Below, one piece after another: positions 1 through 10,100 of a DNA stretch of 64,000 nt (position 1 is the first letter of the stretch; every line of letters begins with the position of its first letter). The notes below the pieces were generated by a model. That model saw only the letters and a program-made list of their open reading frames with translations. It was not told where the DNA came from and made no database searches. The position numbers were made by a program, and so were the translations under genes. The stretch spans positions 1,397,363 to 1,461,362 of the forward strand of contig NZ_CP036349.1 of NCBI RefSeq assembly GCF_007753265.1. Reading direction: 5' to 3'. Origin of the DNA: Botrimarina mediterranea (lineage in GTDB: Bacteria > Planctomycetota > Planctomycetia > Pirellulales > Lacipirellulaceae).

Positions 1-577
1 AGGTCTTTTGCCGGCCGCTGGGCGTCTGGTAGCGGACGCGGGCGATGCCCTTGTCACGCCACTGTTTCTTGTCGATCGCCGTCACTTGGTCGAGCGAGAA
101 GGACTCACCCCAGCGTGTGGTGATGCCGTTCTCGTTGAGCTCGAACCAGCGGCCGGTGGTGCGGAGCACCGTTGTGAGGAACCAGACGCCGCCGGCTAAG
201 GCGATGACCGCCATCACATACTGGCCGAGGATGTCGCCCTCGGTGCGGAGCTTCTTCGGCGGGATCTTTGGCCAACCTTCGGCGGCCACCTTCGATTCCC
301 AAGCCTCTTTCAGCTCGGGATAGTCGGGCATCTGCTTCTTGATGAGCAGATAGGCGTCGTGCGGCCCATGCCCGGCTTGATTAATCTCTTGAATTTTTTC
401 GCCCGGAAGCACGTCCTCGGCAATCGCCATCAAAGCGTGGCCACGCTCCATCTGCGCCGGGTAATTGATGTACCCGTCGTAAAGGCAGTAGAGCATGAAG
501 GCGATCGCGCCGAGCCCCAGCCACTTGAAGCGGCTGTAGAACTTCGGGTTATTCTCGGCTCGGAGGGGCAGGCTCAC
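1..577 (-). CDS. partial membrane protein with two TM segments and a PH-like tail
   Basis: An open frame runs from a GTG at 577 off the left edge with no stop, giving 192 residues. Two hydrophobic segments are visible, near residues 19-36 (WLGLGAIAFMLYCLYDGY) and 119-137 (QYVMAVIALAGGVWFLTTV). After the second comes a stretch (RWFELNENGITTRWG...) that resembles the start of a bacterial PH-like domain, as in small bPH membrane proteins. The loop between the segments is hydrophilic. The function is unknown. A second in-frame GTG lies three codons upstream, so the start is uncertain. The gene is on the same strand as hslVU but separated from hslU by about 200 bp. The frame has the codon bias of its neighbours and no internal stop, so it is very probably real. 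Confidence 0.72.
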   Translation of the reverse strand, partial: MSLPLRAENNPKFYSRFKWLGLGAIAFMLYCLYDGYINYPAQMERGHALMAIAEDVLPGEKIQEINQAGHGPHDAYLLIKKQMPDYPELKEAWESKVAAEGWPKIPPKKLRTEGDILGQYVMAVIALAGGVWFLTTVLRTTGRWFELNENGITTRWGESFSLDQVTAIDKKQWRDKGIARVRYQTPSGRQKT

Positions 578-782
578 GGCATGCACTCGTGGGTCGCGTC
601 GGTATTCGGATGAGTATTTTGCTCTGCGGTCCGCCCGACTCTTGTGACGGGCCGCCCGGCTATTGTGACCAAGCGAGCCGGGTTTGCTCAACGAAGTCTC
701 GCGATTCGCCCCCTCTGGCGGTAGGCCCCGCGTCGCCAAGTCGGCGCCACCCTCATAATCAGAACTTGCAAGGAGGCTACGA
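578..782. other. intergenic gap, no gene seen
   Basis: Between the partial membrane protein and the hslU stop. It contains a short GC-rich direct repeat (cgcccgactcttgtgacgg / cgcccggctattgtgacc) but no convincing frame or terminator. Confidence 0.4.
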
Positions 783-2129
<1,347 letters not shown>

Positions 2130-2153
2130 GGGCAGGCTTCAGGTTGAGTTTGG

Positions 2154-2705
2154 CTAATTCTTCGCGCCAATCGTTTCCACAACAATGTTTTGGTTGCTGT
2201 ACACACAAATGTCCGCCGCAATCCCCAACGCCGCCCGAACGATCTCTTCCGCCGACAGCGACGAGTGTCTCGCCAGCGCCCGCGCCGCGGCGGTGGCGTA
2301 GTTGCCGCCCGAGCCGATGCCGAGGATGCCGTCGGAGGGTTGGATAACATCGCCGTTGCCGGAAATGAGCAGCGTGTCCTTGGCGTCGGCGACGGCGATC
2401 AGCGCCTCCAGCCGCCGCAGCGCGCGGTCCATCCGCCAGTCCTTCGCCAACTCGGTGGCGGCGCGGGGCATGTTTTGCGGGTGGTCCTTGAGCTTCGCCT
2501 CGAACCGCTCCAACAACGCGAAGGCGTCCGCCGCCGAACCAGCGAAGCCGGTCATCACCCGGCCGTCGCCCAGGAGCCGCACCTTCTTGGCGTCGGATTT
2601 CATGACGGTGTCGCCAAGGCTGACTTGGCCGTCGCCGCCCATAGCGACGACGCCGTCCTTGCGGACGGTGAGGATGGTGGTCGATCGGATGCGGGGGTGA
2701 GCCAT
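2154..2705 (-). CDS. hslV: HslV, peptidase subunit of the HslVU protease
   Basis: Threonine peptidase of the proteasome-beta fold; 183 residues. The N-terminus reads MAHPRIRS followed by [10 protein letters not shown], so the likely nucleophile is Thr9 after removal of an eight-residue propeptide, longer than the single Met of the enterobacterial protein. The GDGQVSLG and [13 protein letters not shown] segments are typical of the family. It is first in the hslVU pair. Upstream of its start lies an inverted repeat (2757-2826) that separates it from the small gene at 2837-3019. Confidence 0.96.
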   Translation of the reverse strand: MAHPRIRSTTILTVRKDGVVAMGGDGQVSLGDTVMKSDAKKVRLLGDGRVMTGFAGSAADAFALLERFEAKLKDHPQNMPRAATELAKDWRMDRALRRLEALIAVADAKDTLLISGNGDVIQPSDGILGIGSGGNYATAAARALARHSSLSAEEIVRAALGIAADICVYSNQNIVVETIGAKN

Positions 2706-2756
2706 GTGCCCAATTGTCCGCGGCTAGCGGCGGATTGCCCAGGGGCGCAAATGGCG

Positions 2757-2826
2757 AGCCGGGAGCGTCAGCGACCGGAGGGAACCCGCGTATCCGCTTC
2801 AACTCCGGTCGCTAATGCTCCCGGCT
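2757..2826. repeat. palindromic repeat, family B copy 1
   Basis: Arms at 2757-2780 and 2803-2826 are complementary over 24 bp except for two G-U-type differences, with a 22-nt loop. The arms share the pattern (g)agccgg-N-gcgtcagcg-cc-gga(g) with the element at 12499-12593. It sits between two minus-strand genes and could act as a transcription terminator for the upstream one. Confidence 0.75.
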
Positions 2827-2836
2827 TGCCGGCGTT

Positions 2837-3019
2837 TCACTTGTCGGAATCTTCCGGTGCGTCAAGCGTCTTCGGCTTGCACAGCACGGACTTCTTCGCC
2901 GCCGCGCGGCCGCATTTGGTGCAGGCGTAGCGGGGGCACTCGACCAGGGCGCGTAGCTCGTCCCACTTCTCACGGAAGTCTTTCTTCGACCAGTCGCAGA
3001 GAGTTTTGTCTTTGGACAC
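2837..3019 (-). CDS. small conserved-looking CxxC protein
   Basis: 60 residues beginning MSKDKTLCDWSKKDFREKW. It has a CxxC pair (ACTKCGRAAAKK) and two further cysteines, which suggests a small metal-binding knuckle, followed by an acidic tail. The frame uses codons like its neighbours and has no overlapping alternative. It precedes hslV on the same strand, with a palindrome between them. I do not recognise a named family; the function is unknown. Confidence 0.62.
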   Translation of the reverse strand: MSKDKTLCDWSKKDFREKWDELRALVECPRYACTKCGRAAAKKSVLCKPKTLDAPEDSDK

Positions 3020-3098
3020 GGCTGGGACGACGCGACGCGGGAGGAGCGATAAGATGGAATGCTCTCAATTGTAGTTCGACGGTGAAGGAAGCGAGACG

Positions 3099-3683
3099 AT
3101 GTCTACTGAGCGATTGGCACGCAGTCCCCTGTTGATGGATCGCGCCGAATCGGCCCTCTTGGTGGTGGACATCCAGGAGCGGCTGCTCCCGGTGCAGCCC
3201 GAGGGCTCACGGGTGGTCTGGAACGCCCGGCGGCTGATCGATGGCGCGAAGGCGCTTGAGGTGCGGACGGCCGTGACGGAGCACGTCCCGGCAAAGCTGG
3301 GGCCGACGGCGCCGGTGCTCGCCGAGCGTCTGCCGACGCCCCACCCGAAGGCGGCGTTCAGCTGCGCCGCGTGCGAGCAACTCGTTCAAGCGTGGCAGGA
3401 CGCGGGCGTCCGCCATGTCGTGCTCGTCGGATTCGAGACCCACGTCTGCATCGCCCAGACGGCGCTCGATCTGTTGTCGGCGGGGTTCGAGCCAAAGGTG
3501 GTGGTGGATGCGGTTGGCTCGCGGTTCACGGTGGATCACAAAACAGCGCTACGGCGGCTCGACGCGTCGGGCGTGACGCTCGCTACAACGGAGGCCGTAC
3601 TGTGCGAATGGTGCGAGACTTCGACCGACCCGGCGTTTCGGACGATCAGTGCGCTGACGAAGGAGAAGCAACCAGATCTGTAG
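3099..3683 (+). CDS. isochorismatase-family cysteine hydrolase
   Basis: 194 residues with the isochorismatase/nicotinamidase fold. The three catalytic positions of the family are visible: Asp24 in LLVVDIQERL, Lys84 in HPKAAFSC and Cys117 in ETHVCIAQTA. Substrates in this family vary (isochorismate, nicotinamide, N-carbamoyl compounds), and nothing here decides which applies; the closest style is the YcaC-like group of general hydrolases. It is a single plus-strand gene between minus-strand neighbours. Its TAG stop lies inside the left arm of a long perfect palindrome (3679-3826) that separates it from the convergent FtsQ-like gene. Confidence 0.9.
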   Translation: MSTERLARSPLLMDRAESALLVVDIQERLLPVQPEGSRVVWNARRLIDGAKALEVRTAVTEHVPAKLGPTAPVLAERLPTPHPKAAFSCAACEQLVQAWQDAGVRHVVLVGFETHVCIAQTALDLLSAGFEPKVVVDAVGSRFTVDHKTALRRLDASGVTLATTEAVLCEWCETSTDPAFRTISALTKEKQPDL

Positions 3684-3826
3684 GAGGCGTCTCCGACGCC
3701 GATTACGCGCACCATCAATGGAAGGTTCGCAGCGGCAAGAGACCGGCGAGCCGGAGGGAAGCATTTAACGCGCAGCCATGTTGTGCGGCTTGGAACGCGT
3801 TATCGGCGTCGGAGACGCCTCCTACA
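3679..3826. repeat. palindromic repeat, family A copy 1 (25-bp perfect arms)
   Basis: Arms at 3679-3703 and 3802-3826 are perfectly complementary over 25 bp (core ggaggcgtctccgacgcc), with a loop of about 98 nt. The same arm sequence recurs at 52793-52881 with a different, shorter loop. It lies between convergent genes and overlaps the upstream stop codon, so it may serve as a bidirectional terminator. Confidence 0.9.
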
Positions 3827-3832
3827 GTTGAA

Positions 3833-4795
3833 TTACTTCACTTCGGCTTCGTCGTCCTTCGCGGCGATGCGGTTGCCTTCTTTCATTACGACGCGCGGGT
3901 AGGCCGTTCCTCCTTCGCGGACGTCGATCAGAGCGGGGCTCTTGGCGACGGAGTCGAGCGGGCCGTGCTGGGCGACCGCGCGGCGGAGGCTTCCGAGCTT
4001 GCGTTCGAAAGAGGCTTCGTCGGGCGGCGCGAAGCCGGGCGCCGCGCCCCAGACGACGACGGTGTTGCCCGTGGAGACAACGCTGTAGCTCCAGAATCGC
4101 TGACCGGCACGGACGTCGGGGGAGCGGTCGATCCGTACGAGGAACAGATTCAATTCGTTCCAAGCGGGCCCGAATGCCTGCACCAGCGACAACGCCCCGG
4201 CAAGCCGCGGCTCACGCCACAAATCGCCGACGGCGGGGGGCTGGACGACGGGGTCCACGAGCTCGATCCGCGGTAGGTAGCGTAGCGAGTCGGCCGACAG
4301 GTCGCGCGTCGGCAAGATGGCGCCGTCGATGTCGACCGGGACGAGGTCGCCGCCCACCGACACCGCCGCCAGCGGTCGGCGGTACTCGAGCGTAATCGCG
4401 ACGCGGTTGGGCGGCGTCTTGATGATCGCGCCGACGCTGCGGACCCAGGGGTGCGACGCGTAGGCGGCGGCGAGCGGCTTGTCGAGGCTGTCGGGGCCAT
4501 CGAGCACCGAGAACAGGCCTTCGAGCCCTTTGACGCGGAAGACCTCGGAGGTGACTTCGCTACCGACCCAGGCGGGCGGCGGTGTGATCGTTACGCTGGA
4601 GGGCGTCAGCACGTATTGCGGGCTGTGGGCGACCTGCGAGCGGGAGACCTCCCACACGCCACGAGCGGCGAGTCCGAAGATGGCGAGAACCGCGAACGAA
4701 ACGAGCAAGCCGCGGCGGCCCTGGAGTTTCCAGAGCGGGTCGGCAGCCGGACGAGATGGGGTTGGACGCGATGGCGCAGAGTTCGGATCAGGCAC
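3833..4795 (-). CDS. FtsQ/DivIB-like single-pass membrane protein
   Basis: 320 residues from a GTG at 4795. I chose this start because GGAGGGGA sits 6 nt upstream (4802-4809); an ATG at 4882 would add 29 residues with no such site. A Pro-rich cytoplasmic stretch precedes one TM segment (GLLVSFAVLAIFGLAARGVW), and then comes an extracytoplasmic part with a POTRA-like layout (VFRVKGLEG...HPWVRSVGAIIKTPPNRVAITLEYRRPLA) and a DivIB-like beta region (LVPVDIDGAILP). This layout, together with murB directly upstream (80 bp), suggests an FtsQ-type division or envelope protein. Sequence similarity to classical FtsQ is weak by eye, so the call rests on architecture and context. Confidence 0.66.
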   Translation of the reverse strand: MPDPNSAPSRPTPSRPAADPLWKLQGRRGLLVSFAVLAIFGLAARGVWEVSRSQVAHSPQYVLTPSSVTITPPPAWVGSEVTSEVFRVKGLEGLFSVLDGPDSLDKPLAAAYASHPWVRSVGAIIKTPPNRVAITLEYRRPLAAVSVGGDLVPVDIDGAILPTRDLSADSLRYLPRIELVDPVVQPPAVGDLWREPRLAGALSLVQAFGPAWNELNLFLVRIDRSPDVRAGQRFWSYSVVSTGNTVVVWGAAPGFAPPDEASFERKLGSLRRAVAQHGPLDSVAKSPALIDVREGGTAYPRVVMKEGNRIAAKDDEAEVK

Positions 4796-4875
4796 GGCGG
4801 TCCCCTCCGTGGGACGCGGTTCACGGCAAGCTAGCACGAGGCGCCTTGCAATAGCGCGCATCGCGACGCTGTCCG

Positions 4876-5757
4876 TTACCAAATCTCGATCGCCAGCTCT
4901 AGCTCGATCCCCATCCGCTCATCGACCCGCGATCGAACAAGGTCCGCTAGCTTGAGCAGGTCGGCCGCCGTAGCGCCGTCGCTAGCAACGAAGAAGTTGG
5001 CGTGCTTGTCACTAACGGTGGCGCCGCCGACCGACGCGCCCTTGAGGCCCGCTTGATCGATCAACATGCCGGCGCTCATGCCGCGGGGGTTGAGGAAGAT
5101 CTGCCCGCGGCGTTCGTGGCTCATCGGTTGGGCCGCCTTGCTGACGATCCACTGCTTTTGCATCCGCTTGGTGAGCTCCGACGGGTCGGAGGAGTCGAGC
5201 TCGAACACTGCTTCGACGATCGCCAACTCGTCGAGGCTGCTTTCACGGTAGCCAAAGACCATGTCCTCTTGGCGACGGGTGATGGTCTGACCGCTGCGGG
5301 TGAGGACGGTCGCCTCGACGACCCACTGGCCGATGTCGCCGCCGCGGCCGCCGGCGTTGTGGTGCAGTGCGGCGCCGATCGTGCCGGGGATGCCGACCAA
5401 GGTGTCTAGTCCGGCTAATCCCCCGCGCACGGTCTCGTTAATCGCCGAGGCGAGCGACGCCCCGCCGCCGACGATCGCCTTCGTGCCGTCGATGCGGACG
5501 CCGCCGAAGGCCTCGTGGTCGAGTTGCAGGACGACGCCTTTGACGCCCTCATCCCGCACTAGGACGTTCGAGCCACCGCCGAGCACGCGCGCCGGGGCCG
5601 AGGCGTCGCGACAGCGGCCGACAACGGTTTGCAGCTCTTCGACGCTCGTGGGTCGCACGAGCCACTCCGCTGGGCCGCCGACGCGCAGCCAGGTGCGGTC
5701 CGCTAGCGGCGCCGCGGGGGTGAAGATCGATTCGAGACCGGCGTTGAGGGCGGCCAT
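4876..5757 (-). CDS. murB: UDP-N-acetylenolpyruvoylglucosamine reductase MurB
   Basis: FAD enzyme that reduces UDP-GlcNAc-enolpyruvate to UDP-MurNAc in peptidoglycan synthesis; 293 residues, the short type. FAD-binding segments are visible (LGGGSNVLV at 59-67, GIPGTIGAA at 122-130), as is FGYRESSL with the catalytic-region Tyr170-Arg171. The segment that normally carries the Ser/Cys proton donor reads RRGQIFLNPRG, with Gln219 where G-S/C-x-F-x-N-P is usual. The glycine loop reads HHNAGGRGGD rather than the common MNAGAYGGE. The fold assignment is firm; the altered donor position is discussed as a finding. It is followed by the FtsQ-like gene. Confidence 0.92.
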   Translation of the reverse strand: MAALNAGLESIFTPAAPLADRTWLRVGGPAEWLVRPTSVEELQTVVGRCRDASAPARVLGGGSNVLVRDEGVKGVVLQLDHEAFGGVRIDGTKAIVGGGASLASAINETVRGGLAGLDTLVGIPGTIGAALHHNAGGRGGDIGQWVVEATVLTRSGQTITRRQEDMVFGYRESSLDELAIVEAVFELDSSDPSELTKRMQKQWIVSKAAQPMSHERRGQIFLNPRGMSAGMLIDQAGLKGASVGGATVSDKHANFFVASDGATAADLLKLADLVRSRVDERMGIELELAIEIW

Positions 5758-5908
5758 GGGACTCTGTCGTTGGGGGGAGGTCGTTGCGGTGACGCGGCAC
5801 GGGGCCGGCGCTGCGTGTATTCAAGGCGAATTGCTTCTGGAGCGGAAGGCGGGCGTTCTCCGTGACGCTATCGCTGACGCTCACTCCGGACGCTTACACG
5901 TTCAGAAC

Positions 5909-6370
5909 TCACGGCAGAGCCCCCATCTGTCGGAACGCCTCGAACCCCGCCAGCGCTACGCTCACCGAAAGGTTGAGGCTCCGCACGTTCTCGCTCGTCG
6001 GGATCCGCAGCCGGCGGCCTTCGGCGCCTTCGAGCAGACTCGGCGGTAGGCCCGCCGATTCGCTGCCGAACACCAGTGCGTCGCCGCGTTCGAACTGCGC
6101 TTCGTAAAAGCCGCTGTCGCCGCGTTTGGTGAAGTACCAGAGCCGCTCGGAGGGAAGCTTGCGGGTGAGGTCGTCCCAGTCGTCAACGACTTCCCAATCG
6201 AGGCGCCGCCAGTAATCGAGCCCCGCACGGCGGAGTTGACGATCATCAATCTGAAACCCCAGCGGCCGCACGAGCCACAGCTTCGCGCCGAGCGCCACGC
6301 ATGTGCGACCCACGCTCCCTGTGTTGTAGGGGATCTCGGGTTGGTAGAGAACGATGTGGAGAGGAGGCAT
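5909..6370 (-). CDS. trmL: tRNA (cytidine/uridine-34 2'-O)-methyltransferase TrmL
   Basis: SPOUT-class methyltransferase that 2'-O-methylates the wobble base of certain tRNA-Leu species; 153 residues, the usual length. Motifs of the knotted SAM site are clear: IPYNTGSVGRTC near the N-terminus, LVFGSESAGLP in the middle and RSLNLSVSVALAGFEAFRQ at the C-terminus. It is a lone gene between murB and HU with repeat-containing gaps on both sides. A general SPOUT methyltransferase is the only alternative. Confidence 0.92.
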   Translation of the reverse strand: MPPLHIVLYQPEIPYNTGSVGRTCVALGAKLWLVRPLGFQIDDRQLRRAGLDYWRRLDWEVVDDWDDLTRKLPSERLWYFTKRGDSGFYEAQFERGDALVFGSESAGLPPSLLEGAEGRRLRIPTSENVRSLNLSVSVALAGFEAFRQMGALP

Positions 6371-6512
6371 GGCTGCGAATGACCAATGATCAATGAAGGA
6401 AGGGGCTGAGGGGCTAAGGAGCTAGGGGCTGAGGGGACGCGCAAGCGTTCCCCCGTCCTTCCCTTAGCCCCATAATTCTTTAGCCCCTCAGCCCCTTCCT
6501 TCATTCAAAGAA
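6371..6512. repeat. inverted GC-rich repeat of 7-8 nt units
   Basis: Plus-strand units of the type aggggctga/ggggctaa (about 6402-6435) are answered by complementary tagcccctcagcccctt units at about 6461-6500, making a long imperfect hairpin upstream of trmL. It resembles the heptamer tracts elsewhere in the window. Confidence 0.6.
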
Positions 6513-6543
6513 AAATGGCGGGCCGTTTTCCGGCCCGCCATTT
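6513..6543 (-). terminator. Rho-independent terminator of the HU gene
   Basis: A perfect 13-bp stem (6513-6525 with 6531-6543) and a 5-nt loop lie about 38 nt after the HU stop and are followed on the minus strand by a T-rich run. It is the clearest intrinsic terminator in the window. Confidence 0.88.
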
Positions 6544-6580
6544 CGCCTGTCTGGTTTGGCGTGAGTCGGTATTACCGAAC

Positions 6581-6904
6581 TCAGGCGACCATGTCCTTCA
6601 GCTTCTTCAGCGGACGGACCTTAACGACCGTGCGGGCCGGCTTGGCCTTGATGGTCGTGGGCTCGCCGGTGAACGGGTTGATGCCTTCACGCTCCTTGGT
6701 GGCCGGCTTGTGCTGCAGAGTGATCTTGGCAAGGCCGGGGAGGGAGAACATCTTCGGGGCGCCACGGCCGGTGAGGGCCTTCTGGATCTGAGCGTCGAGC
6801 GCGTCGAAAACCTCGCCGACTTGCTTCTTCGTCAGGCCTGTGGCCTCGGCGATGCCGGCGTAGATTTCGGTCTTGGTGGGCGCTTTGGGGGCGGCTTTCG
6901 CCAT
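6581..6904 (-). CDS. HU-family DNA-binding protein
   Basis: Histone-like DNA-bending protein; 107 residues against about 90 for classical HU. The family core is present: KTEIYAGIAEATGLTKKQVG (helix region), FSLPGLAKITLQHK, and the arm region with GINPFTGEP followed by a Lys/Arg-rich strand. The extra length is a short Ala/Lys/Pro N-terminus (MAKAAPKAPT) and a basic C-terminus (VRPLKKLKDMVA). It is monocistronic, with a strong terminator downstream. HU versus IHF-like cannot be told apart by eye, but HU-type is more likely. Confidence 0.93.
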   Translation of the reverse strand: MAKAAPKAPTKTEIYAGIAEATGLTKKQVGEVFDALDAQIQKALTGRGAPKMFSLPGLAKITLQHKPATKEREGINPFTGEPTTIKAKPARTVVKVRPLKKLKDMVA

Positions 6905-7172
6905 AAGGGGGTATCCTCCGGTCGTAACGATTAGCCCACTTGGCGAAAGCCTAGCGGGACACTGATGGGTGATAGCTAGGTCGGGCCTGCGGCTCGACCG
7001 GCGTGATTAAAACGATCCAACTCGTGCGTCTACAAGCCGGAAAAACGCGTTATCTCCGGGAAATACCGCTCGTTCGCGATGATCGCCCTTTGCCGACCCC
7101 ACCTTGCGAAGGGCGCCCGCGGACAAAAGCGGCAGCCGTTTTCGGCAAAGCTTGCTATGCTGTAAGTGCTGA
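6905..7172. other. divergent upstream region of HU and the PQQ gene
   Basis: This 268-bp stretch lies between two divergent genes and must hold both promoters. A GGAG-like site (ggggtatcctcc, complement) precedes HU. No convincing frame, RNA or operator was recognised. Confidence 0.35.
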
Positions 7173-10100
7173 ATGGAAAAGACCTTAAAGCGAGCTTGTA
7201 TGGTCTCCAAGAAACGCTTCGCGTCGCGTTTTCCCTGCTCTGCAAGGGCTTTCTGCGCCGGCCTCGCGGCGTACGCGGTTTTTTCCGGGATTTTTGTCGC
7301 CGAAGGGGCGGAAACCCCTGCCGAGACCGATCCGGCGGCCTTCAGCCGCCTTTATTTCGGTCTCCAGCCCCCGGTCGATCGGGAGAAAGAGCGGCGTGTC
7401 GAACTGACCGAAGAGCTGCTCAAGAGCGGCCGTTTTGGCGAAGCGGCGCCGCTTGTGGCCGAGCAACTGGCGGACGAGACCGACCATCTCGGCAGCGACG
7501 GCGAGAGCCTCAAACGCCGGCTGCTCGGCGCCGTGATGCGGGCGGGGCCGAGCGACCTCGCGGTGCTGCGGTCGGTTCTCCAAGGGGAGTACCGCCGCGC
7601 GGCAGAGGGGGCGACTTCGACGCATGACTGGCGCCGGATTGTTGCAGGCTATCCGCCGGAGCTGTTCGGCGTCGCGTCGCTCGAAGCCCTCGCACGAGCC
7701 GAGACCGACGCGGGCTCATACGCCAGCGCGGCGGTGGCGTTGCGGCGGGCGGCGTTGCTCTCACGACTAGAAGGCGATCGAGAGAAAGCCCAGCAACTCG
7801 CTGCCGCGGAGACGGTGAGCCGCTTGCGTCTCGGCGAGCGTGGCGCCATCGAACAGCCAGCCGACGAGCGCGCCGCCGAGTGGATCGACGCCACCGCTGG
7901 CGAAGCGGCGGCGATCGCCGCCCGCAGCGCGCCGCAGGCGTGGCTTTCGGCGGGCGGTGATGCGAAGCGACTCGCTACTGCGCCGGGCGAGCCGCCGGCG
8001 CCGTGGCGAAACTGGCGCGCGTTGGTTGGCGACGAGGAAGACCTCGACGACGAATCCGAGGGCGACCTGCTTGGCGCTCGGCATGAGACCGTCGCCGTCG
8101 GTGGCGTCATCGTCACCGATGCGAAGGATCGGCTCGTGGCGTTCTCGGCGCAGACCGGCCGCCGGTTGTGGGAGGTCCTCTACCCGATCGATCCGCTGGC
8201 GTGGCGGAACGTCGAGACGGCGCGCGGCGTCTCGACCGACACACGGCTGGTGTTCGCTGTCACTCCGAGTTCGTCGTCCGAGTTCGACCGCAACGCGCTG
8301 TTGCGGCGCAGGTTCGGCGACACACTGTTCTCGGGCGACGACCCGCCGCTGCCGGCAAACTGTTTGGCGGCCTACGAGATCGCCTCGTCGGGGAAGCTCC
8401 GCTGGCGTATCGACGGCGCCGATGCGAATGGCGTCGCCCCGGGGACGCGGTTCCTCGGCGCGCCGGCGATCGTCGATGGGCGGTTGTACGTCCTAGCCGA
8501 GTCGGAACAGGTGGTGCGGCTCATCGAGGCCGACGCCGAGACGGGCGCGGTGCTCTGGAGCCAGCCGCTGGTGCAATGCCAACGGCCGCCGGCGGCGCAG
8601 GCGACAGCGATCGCCGTGTCGCCGACATTGGGTGACGAATTGGTCTACTGCCCAACGGGCCGCGGCGCGGTGGCAGCGGTGGACCCGCTGCGGCGACGGC
8701 TGGAGTGGGTCCGTTACTTGGCGATCGACGAAGAGGACGCCCGTCCCACACAGCAGATGGGCTGGGGGGCGTTCCGCGACCCCGAGACGTGGGCGGACGG
8801 CGCCGCCGGTTGGCGCCACTGCCGAATGGTGGAGCACGAGGGCCGATTGCTGGTCGCTTCGCCCGCCTTGCCGTCGCTGCAGGCCTTCGATTCCGCGACC
8901 GGCGAGCTCGTCTGGCGCCAAGAGACGCCCGACGCCGTGCTCTTGGGCGGCGTCATCGATGGCGCGGCGCTCGCGGTGGAGTCGAGCCGGGTGTCGGCGT
9001 GGCGAGTCGCTGACGGCGAACGACTCTGGCGAGTGAACTTGCCGAACGACGAGGCGCCCGCCGGCGAGCCGCTGATGGTAGGCGGCTCGCTCGTGCTGCC
9101 ACTGAGTTCGGGCGGATTGGCGACCCTCGACATCGGTAACGTCGAATCGAAGCCCGAGTGGCGTGTCGAGAACCTCGACCTCAACCCGCTCGTCGAGGCG
9201 CCGCGACTTGGCAACCTGCTCTATCACGGCGAGGCGATCCTTTCGCGGTCGGTGACGACGCTGGAAAGCTTCCCGCAACCGGCGTCGATGTCGGCGCTAG
9301 AACAGCGCGTTGTTGACGACCTGGCGAGCGGTGAGGCAGCACTCCCCACGCTGGACGACTTACGCGACGCGGTGCGGTCGCGACCGGACGACCGCCGGCT
9401 CGCCGAGCTGTACGCCGTCGCCCTGGTGCGCACCGCAGCGGACGATGCGGCGGCGGCGGAAGCCGCCGGCGAGGAGTTATCACAACTCGTCGCGGGCCGC
9501 CGTGCGGCGGCTTACGCGGCGACGCTGCGAATGAACGCGGCGCTCGCGCGGGGCGATTCGCATGCGGCGTTCGCCGAGGCCGAGGGGATTGCCGCGGGCC
9601 GTGCGGGGCGGGTGCTCTTGCAACCCGAGACCGGCCTGCACGTCGTGGCGTCGCGTCTGGCCGCCAACAGCGCAGCCCAGGCCGGTGCTTCGTCGGAAAT
9701 GGTGGCGCGGCTGGCGGGCACGAGTGGGACGGCGCCATCGGTCACTGCGCCCCCGTCTGACACGCAGCCGGTCACCAACTCACCATGGACGAAGTTCCAA
9801 GTGGCGGCGGCTATCGAGGCCGAACCCGTGACGACAACCCGTGGCCGCGGCGGCATGCGGATGCGTCAGGACCGCAGTTCGAGGACGAGGTCGGTCTCCT
9901 TTGTCGGCGAGCGGCGAGGCGATTTGAGATGGCTCTACGAGTCGCGTGGCGGCGATTGGCGGTTGGTGGCGACCAGCGGACGCGGTGAGCGTGTGTTCGC
10001 CGAAGCCATCCCCGGCGAGCCCTGGTCACCGGGCCCCGACACGATCGGCGCCGTCGGCGCGCCGGGTGGCCGGTCGTGGCGCGACAGTGAGTCGGGCGAT

